Assembly (NCBI GenBank): GCA_002731275.1
Contig: PCBK01000052.1
Coordinates: forward strand, 474,724 to 538,723
DNA: 64,000 bases
Direction of reading: 5' to 3'
Source of the DNA: Deltaproteobacteria bacterium
GTDB taxonomy: Bacteria > Myxococcota_C > UBA6777
The translations under genes and the position numbers were made by a program. Positions 53,322 to 61,639 of the stretch are shown here, in pieces; position 1 is the stretch's first letter, and every line of letters begins with the position of its first letter. Under the pieces are notes generated by a model. That model did no database searches. It was given only the letters and a program-made list of their open reading frames with translations, and was not told the origin of the DNA.

Positions 53322-54827
53322 TCAGGACTTCTTTTTCTTCTTTTTCTTTTTGGGACGCGCACCGTCACATCGCTTGAGTGAAGGTGTCGGTAGATCATTC
53401 CAGCCTGCAGGCCGACGTTTGTTGAGCTTATTGACTGCGTGTCGAAACAACAGCCCTTCCACTTCGTACTCTTCGCCGTCCGCTCCCTTATCTTTGCACA
53501 AGAAGCCAATTTGATAGGGGTCAAACCATTGCACAATCGCTCGGATCCATGCCCCATTGTAACCACGGAAATACAAGAATTGCTCTTTCTGCATGCTTTT
53601 TTCCAGATCAGCATCAGCCATCTCGAAGCGTTCGCTGCGATCACGCGAAGGAAGCTCTTGTTTTTCCAACTGTGCTTCTTCGACACGTACGACCTGACGA
53701 ATGATGGGTGCGGCTTCTCGCTCATAGAGCATGAACAAGTCGAGCTTGGAGAGTCGCTTTCGCTTACCGAGGTAAGGCCGAAAGATCACGTCGTAGACTT
53801 TGTTTTCGTGAAGGCGACCACGCCACTCGTTTTGGTTGAGTGTCCACGCACAAATCTCCGTTCGGTTTTCGGACAGCTGCTGGAGGTAGTTTGTACCTTG
53901 GAAAGCAGCGTTTTCCTCACGAAGCTCTGCGAGGCGCGCTTTTTTGCGACGAACAAAGCGTTTGTACCGCAGGTACTGTTTCTTTCGGAGTTGGTTGTAG
54001 GTGATGTTGTCCTGTTTCAACCTGTTGGCGATGTTGATGTCCATGCCGGGGAATTCTTTTTGGAATCCCTTCCAGATATTGTATCGCTTGACGCGGGCGA
54101 CGAAGCTCTTGTCACTCTCGTCTTCGCGTTTAACAGGTGGATACGGTTTGGGTCCGATGGGGATCGGACGTGAGCGTTTGGTAGGCAGTGGAGCGCTCTC
54201 TGTGCGCTTTTGTTTTCCACGCACAGTTGCCCGTTGTTTGCCACGTTTCTCTCGTGCGGGCCGTTCACTCTGTGGTGTGTTGAACAGGTCGTGCAGCTTG
54301 GAGAGGGCTCTCTCGGAGTTGGTTTGAGGGTAACGACCCCCCGCGCGTCCTCCGCCGCTGCTGCGTTCACTCGCACGACGGTCACTGCCACGACGATCAC
54401 CCCCATGACGAGGTCGTTGTCCGCGTTCTTGTCCACGGTCGAAAGAGCGCCCTTGTGGTGGGCGTCTGTCTTGTTGTCCACGTGGTTGCCAGCCACGCTC
54501 TCGCTGCTGACGGGGAGGTCTTTCATCTCTGTCGTGGCGTTGGGGGGGACGGTCTTGACGTGGAGTATCATCACGTCGCTCTCTTTGCTGCCTTCTCTGA
54601 GGGGGTCGATCTCTGCCCTCGGAACGCCTGCGGATCACCTTCCCGGAGTTGGCAAAAGTGTAAGGGAGTTCTCCAAGATCGCGGAGTTGTGCCTCTGCCA
54701 CTTGCCGCTGTGGAGGGGAGGGGCTCAAGCGCAAGACATCACGGTATGCGGTGATAGCCCCATCACGATCGCCTTTTTCGAGTAAGGTATTCGCTTCCAA
54801 TAAACGTTCATAAGCTAGTTGTGACAC
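53322..54827 (-). CDS. TPR / Arg-rich protein with two possible Sm/Hfq-like modules
   Basis: A 501-residue cytosolic protein. Residues about 5-45 are one TPR-like pair (LLEKGDRDGAITAYRDVL). Residues 55-215 are an unfolded Arg/Gln/Pro/Gly-rich region with RGG-like spacing. A helical basic region follows, then two segments that read like Sm folds: TEICAWTLNQNEWRGRL to FMLYE (about 318-368), and QFLYFRGYNGAWIRAIVQWF to GLLFRHAVNKL (about 412-467); the latter pattern, with RHAV near KHAI, is Hfq-like. The C-terminus is a run of Lys. An RNA-binding role is inferred. The frame opens with TTG 54833, but GAGGAG lies one base from it; GTG 54827 has the ideal seven-base spacing and is used. Confidence 0.65.
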   Translation of the reverse strand: MSQLAYERLLEANTLLEKGDRDGAITAYRDVLRLSPSPPQRQVAEAQLRDLGELPYTFANSGKVIRRRSEGRDRPPQRRQQRERRDDTPRQDRPPQRHDRDERPPRQQRERGWQPRGQQDRRPPQGRSFDRGQERGQRPRHGGDRRGSDRRASERSSGGGRAGGRYPQTNSERALSKLHDLFNTPQSERPAREKRGKQRATVRGKQKRTESAPLPTKRSRPIPIGPKPYPPVKREDESDKSFVARVKRYNIWKGFQKEFPGMDINIANRLKQDNITYNQLRKKQYLRYKRFVRRKKARLAELREENAAFQGTNYLQQLSENRTEICAWTLNQNEWRGRLHENKVYDVIFRPYLGKRKRLSKLDLFMLYEREAAPIIRQVVRVEEAQLEKQELPSRDRSERFEMADADLEKSMQKEQFLYFRGYNGAWIRAIVQWFDPYQIGFLCKDKGADGEEYEVEGLLFRHAVNKLNKRRPAGWNDLPTPSLKRCDGARPKKKKKKKKS

Positions 54828-54834
54828 ACCCAAA

Positions 54835-54840
54835 CTCCTC
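54835..54840 (-). promoter_or_regulatory. ribosome-binding site deciding a GTG start
   Basis: GAGGAG on the minus strand, seven bases before GTG 54827 and only one base before TTG 54833; it favours the GTG. Confidence 0.6.
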
Positions 54841-55501
54841 TACTCATTCAAGTGCTGTGTCGACCGGACTTGCGCGGCGCGTGGTGCCCAAGGAGGGACA
54901 AAGAGCGCGACAAAGCAAACGCGGTACACTTGATTTTATGCGGGGTGCTGCGGGATGGTGGGTGCTGCACGAAACACATCGTCAACGTGGACATCCCACA
55001 AAACAAACGGATGCTCTCACTCCACGGATTTGGGGCAGGAGATGCATCCCCTCTTTGCACATTGAAAACTTCGAAAAAATGATTACCCGGTCGGATGTTT
55101 TGACAGGCAAACCCATCGCACAAACCAAAACAATCCACAAGCCCCTGGTGTCCACACCCTCTTGATCACCTTGATCAATGAGTCTACGCGCCCGGACAAA
55201 GGCTTCTTTTGTTTTTCAGTGGAGCATTCAGGGGAAATGTGTGGCGAGATCAACGACCTCTCCACGCCTATCAATATCCTTTCTTACCACGCGCGAAAAA
55301 GAATAGCAAGAATTCTCTTTTCCACCACATTGACACTTTGGGACTTCATCGCGCAAAATGCAGCGCTCGGCACATACCACTTTGACAGCAGCGATGGATA
55401 TCCCCATACTGTCCGAAAAAAGCACGACACGTTTACACACCCACAGCGTGTTCGCCTGATCGCCCAATCCATACCACGATACCCCTGTAGGAGGTCTTAT
55501 C
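54841..55501. other. long divergent intergenic region
   Basis: About 660 bases between divergent genes with no convincing coding ORF. Two TTGATCA copies (55162-55168, 55171-55177) form a tandem palindromic motif, and an ALDH promoter lies at 55330-55359. The strong ribosome site TAGGAGG sits seven bases before the ALDH start. Confidence 0.45.
55330..55359 (+). promoter_or_regulatory. candidate promoter of the ALDH12 gene
   Basis: A perfect TTGACA (55330-55335), an 18-base spacer and CAAAAT (55354-55359), giving a leader of about 135 bases. Confidence 0.45.
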
Positions 55502-57088
55502 ATGTCCAACGATCCGCTTGCCTTTGCGACGCTCGATCCTTTCACATTAAATGGCGAGCCTCCAGCACAAATGTACAACCTCGTCAACGGACAATGGGTC
55601 CTACCCAAACAGTGCCGAGAGGTCCGCGATCCACTCAACGGTGGGCCCATGCTCACCGTCCCCCACACACAACCCGATGAGCTCGATCCTTTCATCGAGA
55701 GTCTCGCGTCTTGCCCAAAAACGGGCCTTCACAACCCCTTCAAAAATGTCGAACGCTACCTCATGTACGGTAAAATCTGTACAAAACTCGTCATGGCATT
55801 GCACACAAAAGAGGTCGAAGACTTTTTCACCAAGTGCATCCAACGTGTCATGCCCAAAAGCGAAGGACAAGCTCGTGGAGAGGTGATCATTACACGACAG
55901 TTTATCGAGAACTTTTGTGGAGACCGCGTCCGCTTCCTCGCGAGAGGATTTAGCAACCCCGGCGACCACCACGGACAACAGAGCAATGGATATCGCTGGC
56001 CTTACGGACCTGTAGCGATCGTCTCCCCCTTCAACTTCCCTCTTGAGATCCCCGTGCTGCAGTTGATGGGTGCGCTCTTTATGGGCAACAAAGTCGTCAT
56101 CAAAAACTCCACAAGCACGTGTATGGTCATCGAACAGTACATCCGCCTTTTGCATGCGTGTGGGATGCCCAAAACAGATGTCGACCTGATCCACTGCGGT
56201 GGTCCTGTTATGGGCGAATTGCTCGACCGTGCGCCCGTTCGTTCCATCCAGTTTACAGGGAGCTCCTTTGTCGCCAACATGCTCTCCGAGAAACACAAAG
56301 GGAAGGTCTTCATCGAAGACGCTGGATTTGATTGGAAAATCCTTGGTCCCGACATGAAGCAAGAAGAGCTCGAATACGTCGCCTACCAATGCGATCAAGA
56401 CGCCTACGCCGCAAGTGGACAAAAGTGCTCAGCCCAGTCTATCTTGTTTGCTCATGAGAACTGGGTTAAGGCCGGACTGTTTGAAAAAGTCGAAGCCCGC
56501 GCAGCCCTCAGATCTCTCGATGACCTGACAATCGGTCCAGTCCTCACAGTTGACAACGAGACCATTCAAAAACATATCGATCGTCTTCTTAGCATCCCTG
56601 GTGCGCGGATTCAGTTTGGCGGCAAACAACTCGAAAACCATCAAATCCCACCATGCTGTGGTTCGTTCCAACCAACAGCAGTCTTTATCCCTCTCGAAGA
56701 AATCCTCAAGCCCGAGCACTTCGAAGCAGCTACGACGGAAATTTTTGGTCCATTCCAGGTCCTCACAGAGTGGAAAGAAGGTCAACTCGACCTCGTCCTC
56801 GAAGCCTGTGAGCGCATGGATCACCACCTCACGGCAGCCATCGTCTCGACGGATATCCACTTCATTCAAAAGGTCATCGGTCATACAGTCAACGGCACGA
56901 CATACGCAGGTCTACGAGCACGTACAACAGGCGCGCCACAAAACCACTGGTTTGGTCCAGCAGGAGACCCACGTGGCGCAGGCATCGGAACCCCCGAAGC
57001 CATTCAGCTCGTGTGGTCCACCCACAGAGAGGTGATCGAGGACTTTGGCCCCATCCCAGATGGTTGGACCCCTCCTCACCCTACCTGA
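55502..57088 (+). CDS. ALDH12-type delta-1-pyrroline-5-carboxylate dehydrogenase
   Basis: A 528-residue aldehyde dehydrogenase. The segments GFDWKILGPDM, CDQDAYAASGQKCSAQS, LTIGPVL, EIFGPFQVLTEW, NGTTYAGLR and TTGAPQNHWFGPAGDPRGAG follow plant ALDH12 proteins almost word for word. Catalytic Cys309 lies in GQKCSAQ; the coenzyme-binding PFNFPLE (about 180) is present. The family oxidises P5C/glutamate semialdehyde to glutamate with NAD+, the second step of proline catabolism. It is distinct from the bacterial PutA and RocA/ALDH4 types. No proline dehydrogenase gene is nearby. GTAGGAGG lies seven bases before the start. Confidence 0.88.
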   Translation: MSNDPLAFATLDPFTLNGEPPAQMYNLVNGQWVLPKQCREVRDPLNGGPMLTVPHTQPDELDPFIESLASCPKTGLHNPFKNVERYLMYGKICTKLVMALHTKEVEDFFTKCIQRVMPKSEGQARGEVIITRQFIENFCGDRVRFLARGFSNPGDHHGQQSNGYRWPYGPVAIVSPFNFPLEIPVLQLMGALFMGNKVVIKNSTSTCMVIEQYIRLLHACGMPKTDVDLIHCGGPVMGELLDRAPVRSIQFTGSSFVANMLSEKHKGKVFIEDAGFDWKILGPDMKQEELEYVAYQCDQDAYAASGQKCSAQSILFAHENWVKAGLFEKVEARAALRSLDDLTIGPVLTVDNETIQKHIDRLLSIPGARIQFGGKQLENHQIPPCCGSFQPTAVFIPLEEILKPEHFEAATTEIFGPFQVLTEWKEGQLDLVLEACERMDHHLTAAIVSTDIHFIQKVIGHTVNGTTYAGLRARTTGAPQNHWFGPAGDPRGAGIGTPEAIQLVWSTHREVIEDFGPIPDGWTPPHPT

Positions 57089-57437
57089 GACACACCACCC
57101 ATATCCCATCTTTTTTCCACAACGCCCCCACCTTTGTAACCCCCTTCAAACTGGAAGGTTTTCTCTCTCTTCGAGATGATCCTTCGATCAGAACGTTGAC
57201 CTTCTCGGCAAAATATCCTACACCCATTAGGTTTGGATAGAGCGCGAGGATCTGCATATTCACCCGCAGGACCACTCTCAAAGGCGCTCTCCATCCTGAT
57301 ACATAAAAGATTGACAGAGCGGATGGGTGGTTCACGGATATTTCCAAACCCCTCCCCCTACCGAACCAACAGAGGCTCTGCTTACACATATATTTTAGAC
57401 TGCAAATGCAGTCTTCCCGATTGGGGTATAGAGATCG
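57089..57437. other. intergenic region with a C/T-rich start
   Basis: The first 60 bases after the ALDH stop are C/T-rich and G-poor. No gene is supported in this 349-base stretch. TATATT (57389-57394) may be a -10 box just upstream of the palindrome at 57397-57414. Confidence 0.45.
57397..57414 (+). promoter_or_regulatory. perfect palindrome at the probable transcription start
   Basis: AGACTGC (57397-57403) and GCAGTCT (57408-57414) with a 4-base centre, 23 bases before the ATG at 57438 and directly after a TATATT box. It may be a repressor operator or a 5'-end RNA hairpin. Confidence 0.5.
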
Positions 57438-60400
57438 ATGACGACCATTATCAATTGCTCGTATTGTGGCATGACCTACGATCTGACAGGCTATCCACCT
57501 TCGTACTACTTTAGCTGCCATTGCGGAAACACACTGTATCATCCAGAATACGTGAACTCCGCCCCCCCCGAGAGCGCTCCCCCTCAAGAAGCAGAGGAAG
57601 CCTCTCCCAGTGCATCTCAACACGAAGACATCGGACAACCCAGAACAAACGATCTAGGATTTCCAGTCTCCGAGAACCCTGAAATCGAAAACACTGCCGT
57701 CTCAGCGCTAGAAGAAGAACTCGACAACTTACAGGCACAGCTCGAAAAAGCCATCGAAGACAAAGACGCCCAGCAAAAAGAAGTCGACACTCTCCAACAA
57801 GACCTAAACGCTGTCACGCAAGAGCTCAAAGAGACGAAAGAAGCGCTTGAAGCGCTCCAAAAAGAAGGTGAGTCCAAACAGGCCGTCGCGCTCTCCAACG
57901 TCGAAAAAGACGAGAAAAAAGAACTCGAAGCGCTACGCAAGCAAGTCGAGAAAGAGAAAAAAGAGGCCGAGGAGGCCGCCAAAATCGCGCGACGAGAGAA
58001 AGACAAAGCGGTCTTCGCCGAGACGCGCGCCAAGCGAGAGCAAAAAGTCCTCGAAGACAAACAAACCTACCTTGAAAGAGATATCCGCGAACGTCGCGCA
58101 GAGCTTGAAAAAGAATTTGAGACGTTCGAAACCGAAATCAAGGAAAAGACCGAAGAGCTCAACAAAAACAGCGAAAAACTGCAAGAGCAACACGACGCGC
58201 TCAAGCAAGAAAAAGAAGCCACACAAAAGCTCCTCGATTCACTCGTCGCTGAAACACAACAAGTCCGCAAGGAAGCCCAAGAGCAAAAAACACAACGAGA
58301 CACATTGCAGAGCGAAGTCGACACGCTCACGACACGTCGACAAACACTGCAAGAAGAACTCGAACAATCCGAACAACAGCTCACAAGCGTCCAGGCAGAG
58401 CTCGTCACATTCAAAAAAGAACACGACGAAATCCACGAGCAACTCACCTCCTTGCGTGAAATCAAGGAAACCTCCGAGACTCTACTCGCGCAGCAACAAG
58501 AAGAACGCGCAGAGCTCGACCAAAAGATCGAAGCGTTTGAGACCCAACACGCTACGTTGCTCAAACAACAAGCAGAGATCGAGCAACAACAAGAAGAGAC
58601 AACACGTGCACTCGATGAAGCGACACAAGCACGTGAAGCCGCACGCGCCCTGAAGGAGACCTCCGAAGAGAACGCAGCCAAGCTCAAAGAATCCTCCGAG
58701 GCTGCTGCCGCCGAACTCAAAGAATCCTCCGAGGCTGCTGCTGCCGAACTCAAAGAATCCTCCGAAGCCGCCGCTGCTGAGCTCAAAGAGACCTCCGAGG
58801 CTGCTGCCGCTACATTAAAAGAAGCCTCTGAAGCAGAAGCTGCCCAGATCGTCGAGGAAGCCAAACAAAAAGCTGACACACTGCTCGCAGAGACGCAGGC
58901 CACGATCGACACACAACAACAAGAAGCGCAACAACAACTCGACGCAATCCATGAAGATGTCGAAGGTGCGCAACAACAACTCAAACAACTCCAAGAAGAA
59001 CTCGAACAAGTTCGCACCGAAACACAAGCACTGCAAGACGAGGCCAAAGAGACACACGAGCGCGCAACCACTCTCCTCGCAGAAGCCGAAGAGCGACAAA
59101 CACAAGCAGAACAGGCCAAGCAAGAAGCTGATGAAGCGATCCGCCTCTCCGAGCAGCGATTCACCGCCGCAGAGCAAGCACGCGAGGCGGCAGAGCAGGC
59201 AGAACAAGATGCCAAGCAAGCCGCGAAAGAGTCCAAGCTCGCCAAAATAGAAGCAGAGCAATCGATCCAAGAGTCCGAACGCCTCCTCGCCGAGATCGCC
59301 GAAAAACAAGCAGCGCTCGATACGCAACACCAAGAGGTCCAAGAGATCCTCGAACAAACACAACGTGAAAAAGCGGATGCCATCGAGAACTACGAGGCTG
59401 CAGAGAAAGAGCGTATCGAGCAAGAGAAGCAATTAAAGCTCGTCCAAGAAGAACAAAAAGACCTTCAACAGCTGCGTGAAGAAGTCGAAAAAGAGCAGGA
59501 AGCGCTCAAACAAGAGCAAGAGAAGTCGGCGACGATGCGCAAGATGGCCGATCAAGCCAAAGCCGACGCGAAAGCCGCAAAAGAAGAAGCGCGGGCTGAG
59601 AAAGAACAAGCGCAAAACACCCTCCGACGCGCAGGAACAGCGATCGCGAACGCTGAAAATGAACGCGCAGAAGCCGAAAAGGTCCAGAAAAAAACGCGCG
59701 AGCTTGTCGAGACTTCAGAGAAGCGACTGGCTGAGTTGGAGTCCTCATCAAAGCAGCTTGCGCAAGAGGTCAAGCAAGCACAAGAGGATCTCAAAAAGGC
59801 ACAAAAAGAAACGAAAACGCTTCGAGAGAGCGCGCAAAAAGAGAAAGAAGAGGCCGAAGCGCTTCGCGCCGACGCAGAGAAAAGCAAAGCCGAAGCTGAC
59901 GCGCTCAGCAAAGAAGCAAATGAAGCGCTCGAAAAGAGCGAAAAAACAATCGCCCTCGCCAAAAAAGAACAAGAAAAAGCCGAGCAGATCAAACGCGAAA
60001 GCGAAGAGAGCCTCGAAAAATCAAAGACCGCCGAAAAGGCCCTACAAAAAACCAGATCCGTCACAGAGCGAAGCATCCAAACCAACAGGCGCGTCCTCTG
60101 GACAACAGGGTTCTTCTCCGCAATCCTCGTCGCGATCGCAGCCGCCATCTTTATCTGGAAGTGGGATCCGACCTTCCTCAATTGGCTCCCCAAAAACCCG
60201 GCGCGCCGAGTCACACCACCAAAGCGTACAGTCAAACGGACAACCCCTCCGGTCAAACGACGCACCACCAAGCCGCTCCCAGCACATAAAAAGGCACAGC
60301 CACAACCCAACAAAAGAGTGTCGCCTGACCACAAACAAGACCTGGATAGACCCCCGTTCAAACGTTACCGCAAAACCGGCACCATGCCTCCAGACTTTGC

Positions 60401-60647
60401 GACACGACTCGCTCCACCACGTACCTACTTGCAACCAACACAGCCCCCTGTTCGCCGAAGGTTGGCTCCTATCCCACGTGGCTCATTCCAGCCCTTCCCG
60501 CGTGTCATTGCGCCCTCTTCACGTCCGACAAAAACGGACACTGGAGAGACCCATTCATCCTTCTCGACATCTAAACAGACAAACGCACCTGCGACGTCAC
60601 GTCCATCATCACCAACGTCCATACCGAGCCACAACGACAAAAAATGA
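57438..60647 (+). CDS. zinc-ribbon, long coiled-coil, single-pass membrane protein
   Basis: A 1,069-residue protein. A zinc-ribbon-like motif opens it (Cys7-x2-Cys10 and Cys27-x-Cys29), like the small zinc fingers at the start of several myxobacterial proteins. A Pro/Ser linker follows, then about 790 residues of uninterrupted coiled coil (about 95-880) rich in Glu, Lys, Gln and Ala, with an 11-residue (hendecad) repeat block. One transmembrane helix (about 888-910) and a basic Pro/Thr-rich C-terminal tail of 150 residues end it. Orientation: the zinc ribbon and coiled coil probably lie in the cytosol and the tail outside. A structural or cell-organising role is inferred. The start has only a weak ribosome site (AGAG). 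Its stop overlaps the exonuclease start. Confidence 0.8.
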   Translation: MTTIINCSYCGMTYDLTGYPPSYYFSCHCGNTLYHPEYVNSAPPESAPPQEAEEASPSASQHEDIGQPRTNDLGFPVSENPEIENTAVSALEEELDNLQAQLEKAIEDKDAQQKEVDTLQQDLNAVTQELKETKEALEALQKEGESKQAVALSNVEKDEKKELEALRKQVEKEKKEAEEAAKIARREKDKAVFAETRAKREQKVLEDKQTYLERDIRERRAELEKEFETFETEIKEKTEELNKNSEKLQEQHDALKQEKEATQKLLDSLVAETQQVRKEAQEQKTQRDTLQSEVDTLTTRRQTLQEELEQSEQQLTSVQAELVTFKKEHDEIHEQLTSLREIKETSETLLAQQQEERAELDQKIEAFETQHATLLKQQAEIEQQQEETTRALDEATQAREAARALKETSEENAAKLKESSEAAAAELKESSEAAAAELKESSEAAAAELKETSEAAAATLKEASEAEAAQIVEEAKQKADTLLAETQATIDTQQQEAQQQLDAIHEDVEGAQQQLKQLQEELEQVRTETQALQDEAKETHERATTLLAEAEERQTQAEQAKQEADEAIRLSEQRFTAAEQAREAAEQAEQDAKQAAKESKLAKIEAEQSIQESERLLAEIAEKQAALDTQHQEVQEILEQTQREKADAIENYEAAEKERIEQEKQLKLVQEEQKDLQQLREEVEKEQEALKQEQEKSATMRKMADQAKADAKAAKEEARAEKEQAQNTLRRAGTAIANAENERAEAEKVQKKTRELVETSEKRLAELESSSKQLAQEVKQAQEDLKKAQKETKTLRESAQKEKEEAEALRADAEKSKAEADALSKEANEALEKSEKTIALAKKEQEKAEQIKRESEESLEKSKTAEKALQKTRSVTERSIQTNRRVLWTTGFFSAILVAIAAAIFIWKWDPTFLNWLPKNPARRVTPPKRTVKRTTPPVKRRTTKPLPAHKKAQPQPNKRVSPDHKQDLDRPPFKRYRKTGTMPPDFATRLAPPRTYLQPTQPPVRRRLAPIPRGSFQPFPRVIAPSSRPTKTDTGETHSSFSTSKQTNAPATSRPSSPTSIPSHNDKK
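58656..58820 (+). repeat. five 33-base tandem repeats (11-residue hendecads)
   Basis: Units of 33 bases encode variants of AAAELKESSEA; the middle units (58689-58787) are nearly identical in DNA. Eleven-residue periodicity suits a right-handed coiled-coil segment. Confidence 0.75.
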
Positions 60648-61507
60648 ACCAACTTGGCCCCCTCTACAGTCTCCCCCTCAAAGAGCTCCCGATCGTGATT
60701 GTCGATCTCGAAACAACGGGTCTGCGACCCCAAATCGACGCAATCTGTGAGATCGGCGCAGTGCGCTTTCGAGGGGGACTCCTCGAAGAACAATTTACCA
60801 CTCTCGTCAATCCCCAACGCACCATCGATGAAGAGGTTGTCAAGATCCACAAGCTCACCAACGAGATGCTCGATCATGCACCGCTCCTCGACGAAGTCCT
60901 CCCAGACTTTCTCTCCTTTATCGACTCCAGCGTGATCGCTGGACATAATGCCGGGTTTGACATCAGCTTCCTCGCGCCCGCCGCGCTCAATTGGGGACTC
61001 GATCTCTACCGCTCCTCCATCCTCGACACCGCGTATCTCTCACGAAAGCTTATCCCAAAACTCGAAAGCTACGCGCTCTCCAACCTTGCGAAGACATTCA
61101 CGCTCCCAGAGACCCGCTTTCACAGAGCACTCGAAGACGCGATCACCACTGGACACTTGCTCGAATTGCTCTTCACAAAGGCCGAAGAGCAAGGTATCCA
61201 CACCCTCGCACAGCTCGAAGCGATCTACCCATTCCCTGGCACTCCGAGACCCTACAGCGATCTCAGCCCGCTGGAACAAACCATCTGGAAAGCCATCACA
61301 CACGGTTTTGACATTGAGATCGCTTACAGAAACCGAAAGCAAGAGGTCTCCATACGGCGCATCACACCCGATCGACTCTCCACCACAAAAGTCCACGCGC
61401 ACTGCCACCTGCGAGATGAACAACGTGTCTTCCTCACGGACCGTATCGAAAAATACAAGCTGCTCGACCCAACCAGCGAAGCCAACAAATCATCCGACCC
61501 CTCCTAA
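60644..61507 (+). CDS. DnaQ-like 3'-5' exonuclease fused to a WYL-like domain
   Basis: A 287-residue protein. The DEDDh exonuclease domain (about 14-175) has VDLETTG (Asp, Glu), AGHNAGFD (Asp) and FHRALEDA (His, Asp), as in DnaQ epsilon and related exonucleases. The C-terminal part (about 215-275) reads as a WYL domain: FDIEIAYRNRKQEVSIRRITPDRL, a short HAHCHLRDEQRVFLTDRIEKY end. WYL domains bind nucleic acid or small ligands and are common in transcription regulators and defence proteins. The fusion suggests nucleic-acid degradation controlled by a ligand. The start overlaps the coiled-coil stop by four bases with no other ribosome site, so translation is coupled. Confidence 0.82.
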   Translation: MNQLGPLYSLPLKELPIVIVDLETTGLRPQIDAICEIGAVRFRGGLLEEQFTTLVNPQRTIDEEVVKIHKLTNEMLDHAPLLDEVLPDFLSFIDSSVIAGHNAGFDISFLAPAALNWGLDLYRSSILDTAYLSRKLIPKLESYALSNLAKTFTLPETRFHRALEDAITTGHLLELLFTKAEEQGIHTLAQLEAIYPFPGTPRPYSDLSPLEQTIWKAITHGFDIEIAYRNRKQEVSIRRITPDRLSTTKVHAHCHLRDEQRVFLTDRIEKYKLLDPTSEANKSSDPS

Positions 61508-61546
61508 CACATTTCCTTCTCTTCCATCGCGCAACCCCACGAAGGA

Positions 61547-61576
61547 TTGACACCCCTGCTCACTTCGTGTTCTTAT
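61547..61576 (+). promoter_or_regulatory. candidate promoter of the cupredoxin lipoprotein gene
   Basis: A perfect TTGACA (61547-61552), an 18-base spacer and TCTTAT (61571-61576), about 63 bases before the start. Confidence 0.45.
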
Positions 61577-61639
61577 TCAATGATGGATAAGCGAGGCAAA
61601 CTCGCGTAGAGAATACACCGAATAGGAAAGGAATCATCG

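Noticed and set aside
54841-55501. Short ORFs between the Sm-like and ALDH12 genes
   Set aside because: No ribosome sites or recognisable products; composition is not codon-like.
58656-58820. Tandem repeats considered as a CRISPR array
   Set aside because: The units are contiguous, in frame, without spacers, and encode coiled coil.
58067-59383. 438-residue Ser/Cys/Ala-rich ORF antisense to the coiled-coil gene
   Set aside because: It is the mirror of a Glu/Lys/Gln/Ala-rich coding repeat and has no family features.
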